A DNA stretch of 22,348 bases, from the NCBI GenBank assembly GCA_020425885.1, contig JAGQRA010000579.1, forward strand, positions 1 through 22,348. The letters are read 5' to 3'. Numbering within the stretch: the first letter of the stretch is position 1; each line of letters opens with the position of its first letter. The position numbers were made by a program, and so were the translations under genes. Source of the DNA: Planctomycetota bacterium (lineage in GTDB: Bacteria; Planctomycetota; UBA1135; UBA2386). The notes under the pieces were generated by a model. That model was not told where the DNA came from. It did not search any database and worked only from the letters and a program-made list of their open reading frames with translations. Below are positions 6,207 to 14,651 of the stretch, piece by piece.

Positions 6207-8860
6207 CGCACCACCCCCGGCATGCTGCGCACGACCCGTTGGTAGATCTCGTAGTCGGCCTCTGTGCCGAGCCAGGCTGGCAGGTTGAGCAACCGGGACA
6301 GCGACACCCTCGGGCCGAGCTGGCTGTTCGCCGCGGAAGGCCACGGGCTGCTCTGCGATGACATCGTGCCGCCGGCGTTCATGAGGATCAGGAAACTCTG
6401 CAGGTTGCCGATGCTCGTTCCGGTCGCAGGCAGGTTGCAGTTGATCCGAACTCCAAGATCGAGTTGAGCGGGGGGGAGCGGATCAGGGCAGGCGTCGTTG
6501 AGTCCCCACTGACTGGTGTCGAACGTTGCCTGCCCGCATGGGGCGAACGGGCCGAAGGGACTCGACGGCAGGGGCAACCAGTGCAGCGGTCCACCGGCAA
6601 TGAACAAAGTGCCGGGCGGGTTGAGGTGGGCGTCCCACACCCAGGTGCTTGTGAGGACCTCTTGCGGCCAGACTGCAATCCCGTGGGGCGCGACGAACGT
6701 CCGGTTGTGGAACAGGGCAGGGTTGTCAGGGTAGAAGGTCTCGTTGAGTGGCGAAACGGAGATGTCCCATGGCGAGTGGTAATGCGGGTTGCACGCGAAT
6801 GGATCGGCAAGTGGCCAGCCGCCAAGTGGGGTCGCAAAATCGGCGAACCGCTGCCCCCAGAACGGATGGACATCGGCCAGAAGATGCGGCGAGAAGTCGC
6901 ACGCGAGATTCCTCGGAAACGGACCGATGCTGCCCGTCTGATTGAGCTGGTAGCGCGCCGTCTGCAGCCCCCCGACGAAGAAGCCCTCGGTGTAGTAGGT
7001 CTGCAGCGGCCCCGATGGGCACGGCAAGGTCTGCGTGATCGGCGCCGCCTGCACGTTGTCGTACCAGGGCAGCCCGCCGAGAATCCAGCTCGCCAGCGGC
7101 CGCGGGAACCCCGTCTGGTTCGGCTCTTCGACGAAGTAGGCACGGTCGTAGATCGTCAGGCCCGACCCGGGAACCTCACCGACGTACATGCGGGTCGACG
7201 GCAGGTAGCCCGCCATGATCAGGCCACCGCACTGATCAGCACCGATGTCGATGGTCCCGTACTGCGGCAGAGGGTTCGGCAGGATCCCGTCGCGCGGCAG
7301 CAATCGCATGTTGCCGAAACCCTCGCAGTCGTAGTCCCAAGCGTTGATCGGCGCTTCTTCAGTGCCTGCCGGCAAACCGGGAGCGTTGGCGAAGCCGATA
7401 CCGCCGGAACTCGCGATCCCCAATCCGGAGATCCCCGGCAGCGCCCGGTTGACGCCAGCGCCGATCAGAGGATTGGGCAGCAAGGGGTTCATCTGGCCCG
7501 GGGGCGTCTTCAAGTCGTTGGAGGCATTCGGGCTCAACCGGTAGTCGTGGTGATCGTCCGTGCCCACCGCTCCGGCGAGCAGATCGCGCACGAAGATGTT
7601 GTGGAGGTTGGTCAGGTCGACTCGCGGCTGAAGACCACCGAGGTTCGGCGGAGTCGCGAATCCGGTGCTGGCGTTGGCCCAGTTGGGCACGGTCGGGATG
7701 AAGCCGAGGTTGGTCAGCGTCGGGATCCACGCGTTGAACTCCACCGGACTCGGGAGCGCAACACCGTCGACGATGGCTGCCTGCAGCGCAGCGGCTTGCA
7801 GCCCCTCGAACCCGGACACGACGCCACGGAGGATGTTGTTGATCACGAGCGGATCGTGATTGTTCGCCTGATACGGCAACGTCGGCGGCGGGTAGTCCTG
7901 CTCGACCTCGCCACTCCAGATCGATACTTGATTGCCGACGAACGTGTTGTTGACCAGCAACGGTTCGTGCACTCCCCAACGCGGAACTGCCAGGTCTTGG
8001 ATTCCGAAGGCATCCAGTGCGATACCGACGACGTTGTCGACGAAGAAGCAATTGGTCACGGTCAGCCGGATGTGCCCCGTCCCCATCAAGCGGATTCCGA
8101 TACCGTGCCCGCTGCCGCCTCCCTCCAGACTCGTCGCGTTTCTGATCGTGATCCCGTCGATGAACGCTCCCGCGTGCTCGGGTCCCGGAATCGTGAAGCT
8201 GATGGGGTGTGAACGCACCTCGAAGATGTTGGACGATCGGGTAGCCGGAGGCAGGCTCGAGTCCTTCGCGCGGCCATCGAAGATCGTATCGAGGGCACTC
8301 GTGCCTTGGATCGACACCCTGTCGAAGAGACCCAGGCGCCCGAGCCCGTTCGGCCGGCCTCCGAGTTCGACGGGAAACACCTCTCCATTCCAGGGCAACC
8401 CGGTAACGGCATCGACGTCGGGAGTGCCATGAGGAAGGAGGGGGTTGCGCGGGCCGTACAGTCCTGGCAGGCAGTGGATCACAACATGCGTGACGGTCAT
8501 CCCGGTTTGGGGATTCAGCCACGGGAGCAATGGAGCCGGCGGATTCACCCGTGCCGGATCGTCGAACAGGGTGCAGACGTACTCGATTGCACCGTGCAAC
8601 CCCGTGAGCGTGCGAAAGCTGTAAGGGGCATGCTGCAGATAGCCCGTCATCGCGTAGTTGGGGTTCGTGGGCCAGTACGGCATGTTGTTGGCATTGACCT
8701 GGTCGCGGGTATCGAGTGGGAGTGGCCGATGGTCGTTGGGCCAGCGACAGAAGCCATCGAGGTTGGGTTCAGCGCTGGTGGAATCCAGCGGATTGCCGGG
8801 GTTCAGCTCCCAGGCGCTTTCGTCGTCACCGAAGATCGGGTCGACGTAGACGTGGAACAC
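6203..8860 (-). CDS. Beta-helix exoprotein; true start probably 8951, out of frame
   Basis: 885 codons from the GTG at 8860. The N-terminal FHVYVDPIFGDDESAW is the DUF1565-like opening of parallel beta-helix proteins. Helix-type strands include VSIQGTS, GAFIDGITIRNATS (231-244), VTNCFFVDNVVGIALD (268-283), LLVNNTFVGN (301-310) and LVINNIL (338-344). GTIDIGADQCGG (535-546) is the usual end of such a domain. Residues about 550-885 carry Pro, Trp and Cys and may be a second module; I do not recognise it. GTG 8860 is a poor start: it cuts a beta strand (EFVFHVYVDP), has no ribosome site and leaves no signal peptide. The frame is open upstream to a TAG at 8960-8962 with no ATG. A good ATG and AGGAG lie at 8951-8961 in another frame, separated by a (CT)19 tract. 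The stop overlaps the VCBS gene (ATGA). Confidence 0.8.
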   Translation of the reverse strand: MFHVYVDPIFGDDESAWELNPGNPLDSTSAEPNLDGFCRWPNDHRPLPLDTRDQVNANNMPYWPTNPNYAMTGYLQHAPYSFRTLTGLHGAIEYVCTLFDDPARVNPPAPLLPWLNPQTGMTVTHVVIHCLPGLYGPRNPLLPHGTPDVDAVTGLPWNGEVFPVELGGRPNGLGRLGLFDRVSIQGTSALDTIFDGRAKDSSLPPATRSSNIFEVRSHPISFTIPGPEHAGAFIDGITIRNATSLEGGGSGHGIGIRLMGTGHIRLTVTNCFFVDNVVGIALDAFGIQDLAVPRWGVHEPLLVNNTFVGNQVSIWSGEVEQDYPPPTLPYQANNHDPLVINNILRGVVSGFEGLQAAALQAAIVDGVALPSPVEFNAWIPTLTNLGFIPTVPNWANASTGFATPPNLGGLQPRVDLTNLHNIFVRDLLAGAVGTDDHHDYRLSPNASNDLKTPPGQMNPLLPNPLIGAGVNRALPGISGLGIASSGGIGFANAPGLPAGTEEAPINAWDYDCEGFGNMRLLPRDGILPNPLPQYGTIDIGADQCGGLIMAGYLPSTRMYVGEVPGSGLTIYDRAYFVEEPNQTGFPRPLASWILGGLPWYDNVQAAPITQTLPCPSGPLQTYYTEGFFVGGLQTARYQLNQTGSIGPFPRNLACDFSPHLLADVHPFWGQRFADFATPLGGWPLADPFACNPHYHSPWDISVSPLNETFYPDNPALFHNRTFVAPHGIAVWPQEVLTSTWVWDAHLNPPGTLFIAGGPLHWLPLPSSPFGPFAPCGQATFDTSQWGLNDACPDPLPPAQLDLGVRINCNLPATGTSIGNLQSFLILMNAGGTMSSQSSPWPSAANSQLGPRVSLSRLLNLPAWLGTEADYEIYQRVVRSMPGVVR

Positions 8861-8888
8861 GAACTCGGTCCGGGTCTGACCGATCGCG

Positions 8889-8951
<63 letters not shown>

Positions 8952-8956
8952 GGGAA

Positions 8957-8961
8957 CTCCT
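8957..8961 (-). promoter_or_regulatory. Shine-Dalgarno AGGAG for ATG 8951
   Basis: AGGAG on the minus strand is followed by a five-base spacer (TTCCC) and ATG at 8951. This ribosome site marks 8951, not GTG 8860, as the start used by the beta-helix gene. Confidence 0.65.
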
Positions 8962-8997
8962 ACCTTCGGTTCCGCAACCCCGGGAACCCGATGCCCG

Positions 8998-9026
8998 AGG
9001 ATCCCCTGGTCGCGGCATCCCGTCAA
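8998..9026 (-). promoter_or_regulatory. Weak sigma-70-like promoter candidate for the beta-helix operon
   Basis: TTGACG (9026-9021), a 17-base spacer, then GATCCT (9003-8998) on the minus strand, about 47 bases before ATG 8951. The -35 matches five of six consensus bases and the -10 only three. It is the best candidate I see in the 154 bases between the HAD stop and this ATG. Confidence 0.25.
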
Positions 9027-9105
9027 GCCGCCCCGGATGCCAGAATGCCATAACAGGGAAAGCCGCTGGACCGCCTGGCCACATGTCGCGACTCTCCGAC
9101 CGCCC

Positions 9106-9585
9106 TCAGCTCTCCAGCATCCGCCTGAGCTCAGCCACTCCGTTCACCAACCGCGCGGCGCCGGCCGCCCGCAGACGCTCGGCATGAGTTTCAGCGCCGA
9201 TCCCGCGCGGCGACACGGCCAGGGCAACGACGCCGGCGGCCTTGGCAGCTGTGACGTCGCTCGGATTGTCGCCGAGCATCCACGCCGGCCGGCCCGGCCG
9301 GCCGAGTCGCTCGAGCGCGAGGCGCACCGGCCGCGGACTCGGTTTGCCGGGGCCGTCGTCGCCGCCGACGATGGCGTGGATCGACGGCGAATAGCCGTGC
9401 CGTTCGAGCACGGCATGCGCGAGTCGACGCGGACAGCTGGTGACGACGGCGATCGGCACCAGGGCCGCGATGGCGGCGACGTCGTCGGTGGCTGCCAACG
9501 CCGTGCCGGCGTAGATGTCGGCCAGCACGCCATCGAGATCCAGGACGATCGCCTCCGGCACCGGCAGTGGCACTTCCGACTTCAT
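9106..9585 (-). CDS. HAD-superfamily phosphatase (phosphoglycolate-phosphatase-like)
   Basis: 159 residues. All four HAD motifs are present: motif I D16-L-D18-G-V (nucleophile and acid/base), motif II VVTS (47-50), motif III K81 in GKPSP, and motif IV G-D106-N-P-S-D110. The gap between motifs I and II is only about 30 residues, so the usual four-helix cap of phosphoglycolate phosphatases is missing or very small and the active site would be open. It likely hydrolyses a phosphate monoester; the substrate is unknown. The ATG overlaps the stop of the cytochrome gene (ATGA), making it the last gene of the 14539-9106 operon. No separate ribosome site is seen, so translation probably depends on coupling. 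A link to the cytochrome function is not evident. Confidence 0.85.
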   Translation of the reverse strand: MKSEVPLPVPEAIVLDLDGVLADIYAGTALAATDDVAAIAALVPIAVVTSCPRRLAHAVLERHGYSPSIHAIVGGDDGPGKPSPRPVRLALERLGRPGRPAWMLGDNPSDVTAAKAAGVVALAVSPRGIGAETHAERLRAAGAARLVNGVAELRRMLES

Positions 9586-11627
9586 CGCCGCGAGCCGAGG
9601 AACTGCCAGATCGCCTCGAACTGGCGCGCGGCGTCGCCACCGAGGATCTCGGTGAACGCCGTCTTGCCACGATCGTCGGCGAACTTCGGCATGCGGGAAT
9701 CGGGATCGATGCGCGGCGGATCGAGCAGCCAGCGTGAGTAGTACTCGTGGCGCAGCCGGCGCCGCGCCAGAAACAGCTCGATGCCTTCGCGCTCGAACAC
9801 CTGCTCGGCCTTGTGCTCACCGAGGGCGTGACACAGCACGCAGCCGAAGCCGGTGCCGGCCTTGACCAGGTTCTCGCCGTGGATCGAGAGCTGCGCGTTC
9901 GGCGCCACCGCCGGCTCGTCACGCGAGTCGTAGCCGTGTTCGCGCACCAGACCGCGCGCGATCGCCTCGCCGCGATCGGGGAATGCCGGCATGCGCGCGT
10001 GCAGCCAGGGCCTCGGCGACTTCTCCTCGCCGGTCACGAAGCGTGCGATCCAGGATGGCTGCAGCTTGCCGCCGACCCAGGTCAACGCCGGCACGCCCTG
10101 CGCCACCGGGTCCTGCTCCGGCGGCAGCGGCGCGCTCTGCGCCAGCTCGGCGGTGACGCGGGCCCAGGTCGACGGCCGGTCATCGAGGCCGTGGCAGTTG
10201 GTGCAGCGCTGCGCCGCCAGGTTGTGCCGCGCATGATCCATCGGCGCGCTGCGGAACGGGACCGACTCGGCGAACGGCAGGAACGCGCGCAGGGCCTGCC
10301 GTTCTTCGACGGTCAGCTCATGCATCGGCGCGGCGCCGCGGCCGCGTTCGTGCTCGGCGAGGCAACCGCGCTCCGGATCGAGATTGCGCAGGAACGGCGC
10401 GATGTGTTCGTCGAGCGGCACGTCGAGCTCGTGACAGACCGCGCAGCGCTTCTTCTGCGCCAGCTTGCGGCCGCGCTCGGCATCGCCCCTGATCTCGCGC
10501 AGCGGCGGCGCGGCGTCGCGATGGACGTAGGCGGCGAGGGCGATCGCCTCCTCGCGCTGCAGGCGGAAGTCCGGCATGCGGACGTCGCGATGGTAGCGGC
10601 GCGGGTCCTGCAGGTACTCGACGAGCGCGGCCGGGTGCCACTTCTGCGCGACGTGATGCAACGGCAGCCGGTCGCCGAGTGCAGCCTGCTCGCGCGGCAT
10701 GTCGGGCGGGACGTGACAGGCGATGCAGCCGAGCTCGAAGAAGCGCTTCTGGCCCTGGACCTCTGCCCCGGCCGGGAACTCGAACGGCAGCGGCGCGCCG
10801 AGGCCGCCGAGCCAGGTCGCCAGATCGTCGGCCTCCGGCTCCGCCAGCCCGAACTGCGGCATCGCCGCGTCGGGCCGGAACGACCGCGGCTGGAGCAGCC
10901 AGGCCGCCATCCAGCGGCTGTCGAGGCGGCCACCGACGGCGCGCAGATCGGGCCCGGCGAGATCGAGGGCGCCGAAGGCCGACTCGCCGAGGCGGTGCGC
11001 CTCGAACTCGTGACAGCGCGCGCAACGACGTTCCGCGAACAGCTGCTGACCGTGACTCAGGCGCTCGCCGGCGACGAGCTCCGGATCGTCGGCAGCCCAC
11101 GACAACAGCTGCGGCGGGATCGGCTCGAAGCCGCAATCGGGCGGCGCCCAGAACAGGCGCAGCTGACCGTCCCCCATCGCCGGACTCTCGAACTCGAGCA
11201 GCAGCTCGTTGGCCCCCTTCTTGAGCCGCACCGACTTGTCGGTATCGATCGGTTTGCCCGGCAGCAGCCGGCCGTCGAGCGCGGCGGTGCCGTTCCAATG
11301 CAGCTTGACCGAACCGCGACCTTCGATCCGGAAGCGGTAGCGATCGCGAACCGGCACGTTGACGATGGCGCGGTAGGTCGCCCGGAAGTAGCCCGGCGTC
11401 AGGAACGGGCTCGGCACCTCACCGCGCTCGACGCAGAGCGAGATCAGGCGGCTCAGTTGCGACTGCGACTGCCGCGGCTTGCCGGCCGGCACGACGCGCT
11501 CGAAGGTGACCATGGCACCCTGCGTGGACTCGCCCTGCCCGGCGGCAGCCGCCGCACCCTGCGCGAATGCGAGCGCAGTCGTCGCCAGCACGGCGAGCGA
11601 CGCAGCGACGGCGCGAAGTGCGACCAT
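9582..11627 (-). CDS. Exported pentaheme c-type cytochrome with PA14-like domain
   Basis: 681 residues. A signal peptide occupies 1-23 (ending ALAFAQ). Residues about 75-165 look like a PA14-type beta domain (YRFRIEGRGSVKLHWNG, then KKGANELLLEFES). Five CxxCH heme sites follow: C202ARCH, C301IACH, C395AVCH, C475TNCH and C596VLCH. Distal methionines of the MPxF type stand at 256, 351, 546 and 646, which suit hemes 1, 2, 4 and 5. The third heme has no such motif. The architecture belongs to PVC-group Planctomycete cytochrome-like electron carriers in the periplasm or on the surface. The start is fixed by the TGATG overlap with the DUF6797 gene and by GGAGAAG just upstream. The frame is open much further upstream, but that part is antisense-free overlap with the preceding gene and is rejected. 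Confidence 0.88.
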   Translation of the reverse strand: MVALRAVAASLAVLATTALAFAQGAAAAAGQGESTQGAMVTFERVVPAGKPRQSQSQLSRLISLCVERGEVPSPFLTPGYFRATYRAIVNVPVRDRYRFRIEGRGSVKLHWNGTAALDGRLLPGKPIDTDKSVRLKKGANELLLEFESPAMGDGQLRLFWAPPDCGFEPIPPQLLSWAADDPELVAGERLSHGQQLFAERRCARCHEFEAHRLGESAFGALDLAGPDLRAVGGRLDSRWMAAWLLQPRSFRPDAAMPQFGLAEPEADDLATWLGGLGAPLPFEFPAGAEVQGQKRFFELGCIACHVPPDMPREQAALGDRLPLHHVAQKWHPAALVEYLQDPRRYHRDVRMPDFRLQREEAIALAAYVHRDAAPPLREIRGDAERGRKLAQKKRCAVCHELDVPLDEHIAPFLRNLDPERGCLAEHERGRGAAPMHELTVEERQALRAFLPFAESVPFRSAPMDHARHNLAAQRCTNCHGLDDRPSTWARVTAELAQSAPLPPEQDPVAQGVPALTWVGGKLQPSWIARFVTGEEKSPRPWLHARMPAFPDRGEAIARGLVREHGYDSRDEPAVAPNAQLSIHGENLVKAGTGFGCVLCHALGEHKAEQVFEREGIELFLARRRLRHEYYSRWLLDPPRIDPDSRMPKFADDRGKTAFTEILGGDAARQFEAIWQFLGSRR

Positions 11628-14539
11628 CACTTCTCCGGGAAGCCCGGGTTGTCGGCGAGGGAGTGGATCGAGTTGTGCAGCTCGCCCTTCTTCTGTTCGC
11701 CTGCGGCGGTGTCGACATTCCAGCTGATCCGCATCTGCTGCACCGGGCGCATGCCATCGACGGCGAGGAACACGGTGCGGCCATCGGCCCCGAGCCTGGC
11801 CGCGGTGACCTGCAGCGGATCGCGGTTCTGCTTGCCTTGCTCGACGCGGCGCTCCGGCTCGAGCACCGACAGCTCCGGCGAGCCGTAGTTGGACGAATAG
11901 AGGTAGTTCCAGATCTCGACGCCGTAGCTGTCGGGATCGTTGGCGGTCTCGGGATCGAGGGCCTCGTCGAACGTCAGGTAGACGCCGTCGCGACAGGTAC
12001 GCAGCGCGATCGGCATGCCGAACGGCCTGGCGGTGCGGCGGACGCGATGGAAACCGCCTTCGCGCGCGGCGCTGGTCTGCCAACCCTTGAAGCCGGTGAC
12101 GTAGAGCTGACCGTCGAGCGGCGAGAAGCGCGGTCGCATGCAGCTCGACGAGAAGTTCGCCGGCAGGCGGATCACGCCGCCCTGCATGCGACCATAGACG
12201 CGCTCGGGCAGCACCAGGTAGACCGAGCAGGTGCCGTACGAGCAGTGCAGCAACCGGCCGCCCAGATCGCGCCAGGCGTCGGTCGGCACCCAGGCCTGAC
12301 CGCCGCTGCTGTTGTCGATCTCCATCGGCATCCAGCACAGCGGCAGGTCGGGCTCGTCGGGCACCGGCGAGCGATGCGCGGTGTCCTTGACGCCGCCGTA
12401 GAAGCCGGGCTCCTCGATCCAGTTGATGCGACAGCGCGGCATGTAGGTGCCCTCGTTGTCGCCGGAGGTGACGATGCCGCTCGGCCCGACGCCGATGCCG
12501 TTCGGCGCGCGCAGGCCCGCGGCGATGACCTCGATGCCCGCGCCGTCCTTGCCGACCTTCATGATCGTGCCGTGGTGCGGCGCGATCCGCATGAAGCCGC
12601 GGCCGCCGGGGTTCACCGGCCCGCCCTTGCTGAAGTAGAAGTTGCCGTCGGCGTCGGTCTGCAGATCGAACGCGAACTCGTGGAACGCGTGCGTGACGCA
12701 GACCTGGTTGTTGAAGCACTCGTAGAAGTCGGCCTCGCCGTTGCCGTCGGTGTCAAGCAGCCTGGTCAGGCCGTCGCGACCGTGGACATGGATGACGTCG
12801 TCGACGATGCGCAGGCCGAGCGGGTCGAACAGGCCGGTCGCGAAACGCTGCCAGCGCAGCTCGTCGAGGTCGGCGTCGATGCCGCTCACCACCCAGACGT
12901 CGCCGTTCCAGGTCGACACCGCGGCGCGGCCGTCGCTGAAGAAGTCGAACGCGGCGGTGCGCATGCGCGAGCCGTACGGGTTCTCGAACGGGATCGTGAT
13001 CGTGTCGACGGCGAGCGCGCCGTCGTCGTCACCGATCACACCCTTGGTGACGAGCGGGTCGCCCCAGCGCCGCGCCGCCGGCCGCGTCGGCAACGGCGGC
13101 ACGGTGGCCGCCCGCGTCATCTCCTTGGCGACCGCGGCGAGGTGCCGTTCGTCGCCGGCGGTCATCGCCAGCTGCAGGCGCAGCGGGCCGGCGTGCGGCG
13201 GGATCGCGAGCAGGATACGGTTGCCTTCGACTCCGAGCTCGGCGGCATCGCCGCGCAGCGCGCACAGCAGGCTCTGCCGGCTGCGGCCGGTGGCATCGAC
13301 ATCGGCGCGCAGCTTGTCGGCGAAGACGTCGATCTCGGAGAAGAAAGTGCCGCCGCGGCGGACATCGAGCAGCAGATGGCGGAACCTGCCGAGCCCGGCC
13401 TGGCGCCAGACGCTGACGCCGTGCTTGTCGCCTTCGCCGAGCGAGCCGCTGTCGACCTTCGCGATCCTGGTCCAGCCGTTCGCCTCCGGGTCCTTCGCGG
13501 TCGGATCAGGGGCGGCGTCAGCGCTGCCATAGAGGTCGTAGCGCTGGATCGCGCGATCGCCGTGATGCCAGCTGAAGGTGCTGACGCGCGACACCTCGAC
13601 GACCGCAGCCAGGTCGACGTGGAAGCGGCCGTGGTCGGTGTCGTTGCCCGACACCTGATGGCGATCGAACCAGACGCTGCGGTCGGTGTCGTCGTCGTTG
13701 CCGGCCGCGACGCCATCGTGCAGGGCCGGAACGTCGCCGGTGGCGCCACCGTGGACCGGCGCGAAGCCGTCGACCCGGACGACCGTCGCGCCCGTGCCGC
13801 TCGATGCATCGAGGAAATCGGCGCGCGATGGCCCCCCCATCGGCAGCGTCGACCAGGCGGCGGTGGTGCCTGCCAGCTCGATGCCATCGGCGACCGCGGG
13901 CGTCCACTGCAGCATGGCGACGCGGGCCGGTTCGCTCATCTCGAGCGATCCGACGACCGCGCCATCGGGACCGTCCTCGACGACCATGACCTGGCGCTGC
14001 GCCGACGGCGACAGCTCGAGCGTGCGCGTGATGATGCGGCCACCGCCTTCCAGGCCGTAGCCCTCGCGCACGTCCATGTCGCCGATGCGGTAGCCGACGA
14101 TGACCTGATCGCCGGCCAGCCACAGGCCGCGGTACTGGCCCCATTCGCGCGGCAACGGGCCATCGGGGATCGGACGCGGATCGCCGAGGTCTCCGGCCTG
14201 CGCCCAGCCCGGGCCGACCGCGGTCTCGGCGATCTTGCGCCCGCGCAGGCGAACCATCGGGCCGTGGGCGCCGTCGTAGGCGGTGCCCTTGAGTCGCAGC
14301 CAGCCATCGGTCCACGCCGCCGAGAGCCGCAGCAGCTCGGTGTCGAACGCGACCGCGCCGCCGTCCTTGCCGCCGAGCCTGACGACCACCCCCTTCATGG
14401 TGTTGCCGCTCGCACCGCCACCTTCGAAGGTGGTCATCAGACAGGGGCCGTAGTCCATCGAGTACGGCCATCCCTTGCCCTGAGCGAGGAGCGGAGCCGC
14501 GGCGAGGAGAAGAAGGGTCGTGGTGGAAGCGCGCTTCAT
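11627..14539 (-). CDS. Exported DUF6797-family protein with beta-propeller
   Basis: 970 residues. A signal peptide covers 1-20 (TTTLLLLAAAPLLAQ). Residues 24-240 match my memory of the DUF6797 N-terminus (YSMDYGPCLMTTFEG, VVVRLGG, AFDTELLR, LPREWGQYRGLWLAGDQVIVGY). Residues about 280-407 look like a discoidin or F5/8-type C domain. Residues about 510-830 are a dehydrogenase-like beta-propeller (AFDFFSDGRAAVSTWNGDVW, LRAPNGIGVGPSGIVTSGDNEG). The C-terminus LTFDEALDPETANDPDSY, IWNYLYSSNYGSPE is shared by PVC membrane-bound dehydrogenase-like proteins. There is no CxxCH here; relatives often carry heme domains, and here five hemes lie on the next, overlapping gene. The two proteins may form one redox complex; the substrate is unknown. 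MPRP at 14551 is an alternative start; 14539 gives the better signal peptide. Confidence 0.82.
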   Translation of the reverse strand: MKRASTTTLLLLAAAPLLAQGKGWPYSMDYGPCLMTTFEGGGASGNTMKGVVVRLGGKDGGAVAFDTELLRLSAAWTDGWLRLKGTAYDGAHGPMVRLRGRKIAETAVGPGWAQAGDLGDPRPIPDGPLPREWGQYRGLWLAGDQVIVGYRIGDMDVREGYGLEGGGRIITRTLELSPSAQRQVMVVEDGPDGAVVGSLEMSEPARVAMLQWTPAVADGIELAGTTAAWSTLPMGGPSRADFLDASSGTGATVVRVDGFAPVHGGATGDVPALHDGVAAGNDDDTDRSVWFDRHQVSGNDTDHGRFHVDLAAVVEVSRVSTFSWHHGDRAIQRYDLYGSADAAPDPTAKDPEANGWTRIAKVDSGSLGEGDKHGVSVWRQAGLGRFRHLLLDVRRGGTFFSEIDVFADKLRADVDATGRSRQSLLCALRGDAAELGVEGNRILLAIPPHAGPLRLQLAMTAGDERHLAAVAKEMTRAATVPPLPTRPAARRWGDPLVTKGVIGDDDGALAVDTITIPFENPYGSRMRTAAFDFFSDGRAAVSTWNGDVWVVSGIDADLDELRWQRFATGLFDPLGLRIVDDVIHVHGRDGLTRLLDTDGNGEADFYECFNNQVCVTHAFHEFAFDLQTDADGNFYFSKGGPVNPGGRGFMRIAPHHGTIMKVGKDGAGIEVIAAGLRAPNGIGVGPSGIVTSGDNEGTYMPRCRINWIEEPGFYGGVKDTAHRSPVPDEPDLPLCWMPMEIDNSSGGQAWVPTDAWRDLGGRLLHCSYGTCSVYLVLPERVYGRMQGGVIRLPANFSSSCMRPRFSPLDGQLYVTGFKGWQTSAAREGGFHRVRRTARPFGMPIALRTCRDGVYLTFDEALDPETANDPDSYGVEIWNYLYSSNYGSPELSVLEPERRVEQGKQNRDPLQVTAARLGADGRTVFLAVDGMRPVQQMRISWNVDTAAGEQKKGELHNSIHSLADNPGFPEK

Positions 14540-14651
14540 CGGGCGCGGCATCCTACGGGCAGAGGCGGCAGAGGTGAGGCATTCTTCGTGGCCGCCGCCT
14601 CCCGAGCCACGTACCGTGCGCAGGCCCGATGCCGCCCCCCGGCCGAAACCG
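14540..14651 (+). other. Divergent intergenic region, sulfatase / DUF6797 operon
   Basis: 112 bases lie between two divergent start codons, so both promoters must be here or inside the genes. I see no convincing -35/-10 pair or operator palindrome. Confidence 0.5.

Noticed and set aside
6464..8212. 582-codon plus-strand open frame
   Set aside because: Antisense to the beta-helix gene, Arg/Val-rich and without motifs.
9747..11888. 713-codon plus-strand open frame
   Set aside because: Antisense shadow of the pentaheme cytochrome gene with no recognisable domain.
11628..12719. N-terminal extension of the cytochrome frame by 364 codons
   Set aside because: It overlaps the DUF6797 gene in another frame. 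A signal peptide, ribosome site and TGATG junction place the start at 11627.
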